Source: Diadema setosum (taxonomy: Eukaryota; Echinodermata; Echinoidea; Diadematoida; Diadematidae). From it: 64,000 nucleotides of DNA. The position numbers were made by a program, and so were the translations under genes. Below the pieces are notes generated by a model. The model ran no database searches. It was not told the DNA's origin and was given only the letters and a program-made list of their open reading frames with translations. Of the stretch, positions 62,573-64,000 are shown in pieces. How positions within the stretch are numbered: the first letter of the stretch is position 1; each line of letters starts with the position of its first letter. The stretch is taken from positions 8,104,200-8,168,199 of the forward strand of contig NC_092689.1 of the NCBI RefSeq assembly GCF_964275005.1. The letters run 5' to 3'.

Positions 62573-64000
62573 GTGAGCCCGGAAGAAGATACATGTATCC
62601 AGCTTTACTTTTGTGACTTTTTTTACGATAAACCTCTCTTCAATTTTGCTGAGCTTTTCATCAGAATTGAATGCAGACATGGTAATATCCTCAATATCCT
62701 CACTGATTTTATGTTGCTTAATAGGTATTTCTGAATGGTGCAAAATGTATCTTTTGTCACTGTTGAAAAATGTGTTGCCATGGTAACACCATATGTTGAA
62801 TGAAAAATCATGCAATGATGTGAATTCAGCTGACTCAGCTTTTGAGCATTTGACTTGAAATTTGGCACATGTGACGGCTATGATATATAGTTGTGCAAAC
62901 TTCATTTTTTGTTGACCCGTTGAGGACGGTTTGATTTTGCTACAACACGCGTTTCCCGTGGACACCGCCCCGAGTATACTTGGGACTCGTCCTCAACGGG
63001 TTAATGTCAAACATGGTATTGCCACAGTGACAGTGTTTTTAATGAAAATCATAGAAATTGCCAATTTAATTATCTTACTCCCTCAGGTTTTGAGCATTTA
63101 GCCTTAATTTTGACACATGTAACTATCAGTGAGCAAAATATACATTTATTCAATGTTGAACAATGCATTGCCATGGAAACATTTTTTTTTTTCAATAAAA
63201 ATCATATTAAAAAAATTGCTGGTTGAGATAACTCCCTCAGTGTTAGGTGTTAGTATTAATCATATGAGTGATAGTTCTAGTTTGGTATGGATAATTTTAG
63301 TCACAATGCCCTTATGGAGCATATGGTGTAGTGGTGATGATTTTTTTATCATATGTTGCTAATTGTGACATAATGCCATTGAATCAATAATGCTGAAGAG
63401 AGTGTGGCTCATAATTGAAATGAGTAAAGTGGAATCACTGATTGCGAATTAGTCATTCTAATTTGTTCTTGATGTCAAATCTTAGTGATGCTAATCATAA
63501 TATGAGCAAACTAATAAATGTGATTGTAATTGTGGCAGTGATTACTGTAGTCATCATAACAATAGCCATATTACGTGATCACTCTGAACAGAATGGAAAT
63601 GAGAGGTATTGTGTCTAATGACAATGAAGAATGGAAAATATTGAGTCTGCCACAACTTAATGCTGTGTTTGGTGTTGACTTTGTCTGTAAACCAGTATAA
63701 CTACATGTGTTTTGATGAAACGTTCTATTTGCTGAAATTAACTTTGGATATTTCTTGTGAATTGCAAACATCATAGTAGAGTTTTGAAGTGCTCACTTGC
63801 AATACTAGAAGCAAGAAAAATAGTAGTAGACAGTAGCTGAAGGCATTATTCAGTTGACCAAGTATGATCATGTAATAATGTGTAACGTACAATTTTTTAA
63901 TATATGAGCACTGTTTAGGATTTGACAAGTTTATTCATCTGCACTTTCTTCTTAAGTCTTTATGGACAGTTTGAAGCAGGCTTTTGTCAATTAGTTTTGG
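62573..64000. other. ARHGAP1 intron 7 (partial)
   Basis: Apart from the 85-bp MITE this is AT-rich sequence. No further exon with the RhoGAP arginine-finger motif was found before the window ends. Two short stretches (62.74-62.90 and 63.09-63.22 kb) resemble each other (ATGTTGAA, TTGCCATGG, TTTTGAGCATTT). Confidence 0.6.
62916..63000. mobile_element. 85-bp hairpin MITE, CCCGTTGAGGACG ends
   Basis: TTGA then CCCGTTGAGGACG; right end CGTCCTCAACGGG then TTAA. The ends are exact inverses and the right flank is TTAA, suggesting a piggyBac-like target site. Lies 343 bp beyond ARHGAP1 exon 7. Confidence 0.7.

Noticed and set aside
62540..62965. 141-codon minus-strand frame at the right side
   Set aside because: It lies antisense over ARHGAP1 exon 7 and the 85-bp MITE; no conserved motif.

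Overview
The window is nuclear DNA from an animal. Three intron-rich genes are assembled from short exons with GT-AG borders and consistent reading phase. They are separated and invaded by many foldback and terminal-inverted-repeat elements, microsatellites and long G or C runs. The protein sequences and the style of the repeats suggest a marine invertebrate deuterostome, most likely an echinoderm of the sea-urchin kind. That placement is inference; no species can be fixed from sequence reading alone. No bacterial-type operon, CRISPR array, rRNA or convincing tRNA is present.

Region 1 (1-16.2 kb, minus strand): the first 13 coding exons of SND1 (Tudor-SN), covering SN-like repeats 1-3 and the start of repeat 4 (about 544 residues). 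The gene runs off the left edge. Its large first intron (10.2-16.1 kb) holds a 2.7 kb element with a Helitron-like 3' end and several hairpins. Region 2 (18.5-26.5 kb, plus strand): a small four-pass membrane protein gene, TMEM216 (ciliary transition zone), with six proposed coding exons. These include a probable 17-nt microexon and a probable GC-AG intron. Its first intron holds a 1.9 kb element with near-identical inverted arms of about 155 bp, a 215-bp tandem array and a perfect 67-nt palindrome. SND1 and TMEM216 are divergent, with start codons about 2.3 kb apart.

Region 3 (26.5-45.8 kb): a gene-free stretch of about 19 kb built almost entirely from repeats. Its centre is a 6.9 kb foldback element (35,680-42,597) flanked by the 5-bp direct repeat ATTAT. 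Each end carries an array of an 18-bp motif. The inside is an approximately 325-bp unit repeated in direct and then inverted orientation, with other elements nested within. A second element (43.3-45.0 kb) contains about seven copies of a 166-bp unit. Region 4 (45.8-64 kb, plus strand): the first seven coding exons of ARHGAP1 (p50RhoGAP), with the whole BCH/CRAL-TRIO domain, the linker and the first residues of the RhoGAP domain. The gene runs off the right edge before the catalytic arginine-finger exon. Its introns carry more members of the same MITE families.

The three genes have no evident joint pathway: RNA regulation, cilium assembly and Rho GTPase control. The most unusual content is the repeat landscape. 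It includes the tandem-repeat-armed giant foldback, a 325-bp unit shared with an unrelated-looking element at 56 kb, a seven-copy foldback family with TTAA ends, and one GC-rich motif recurring in three different repeat regions. No transposase, reverse transcriptase or replication-protein reading frame was recognised, so all elements appear non-autonomous.
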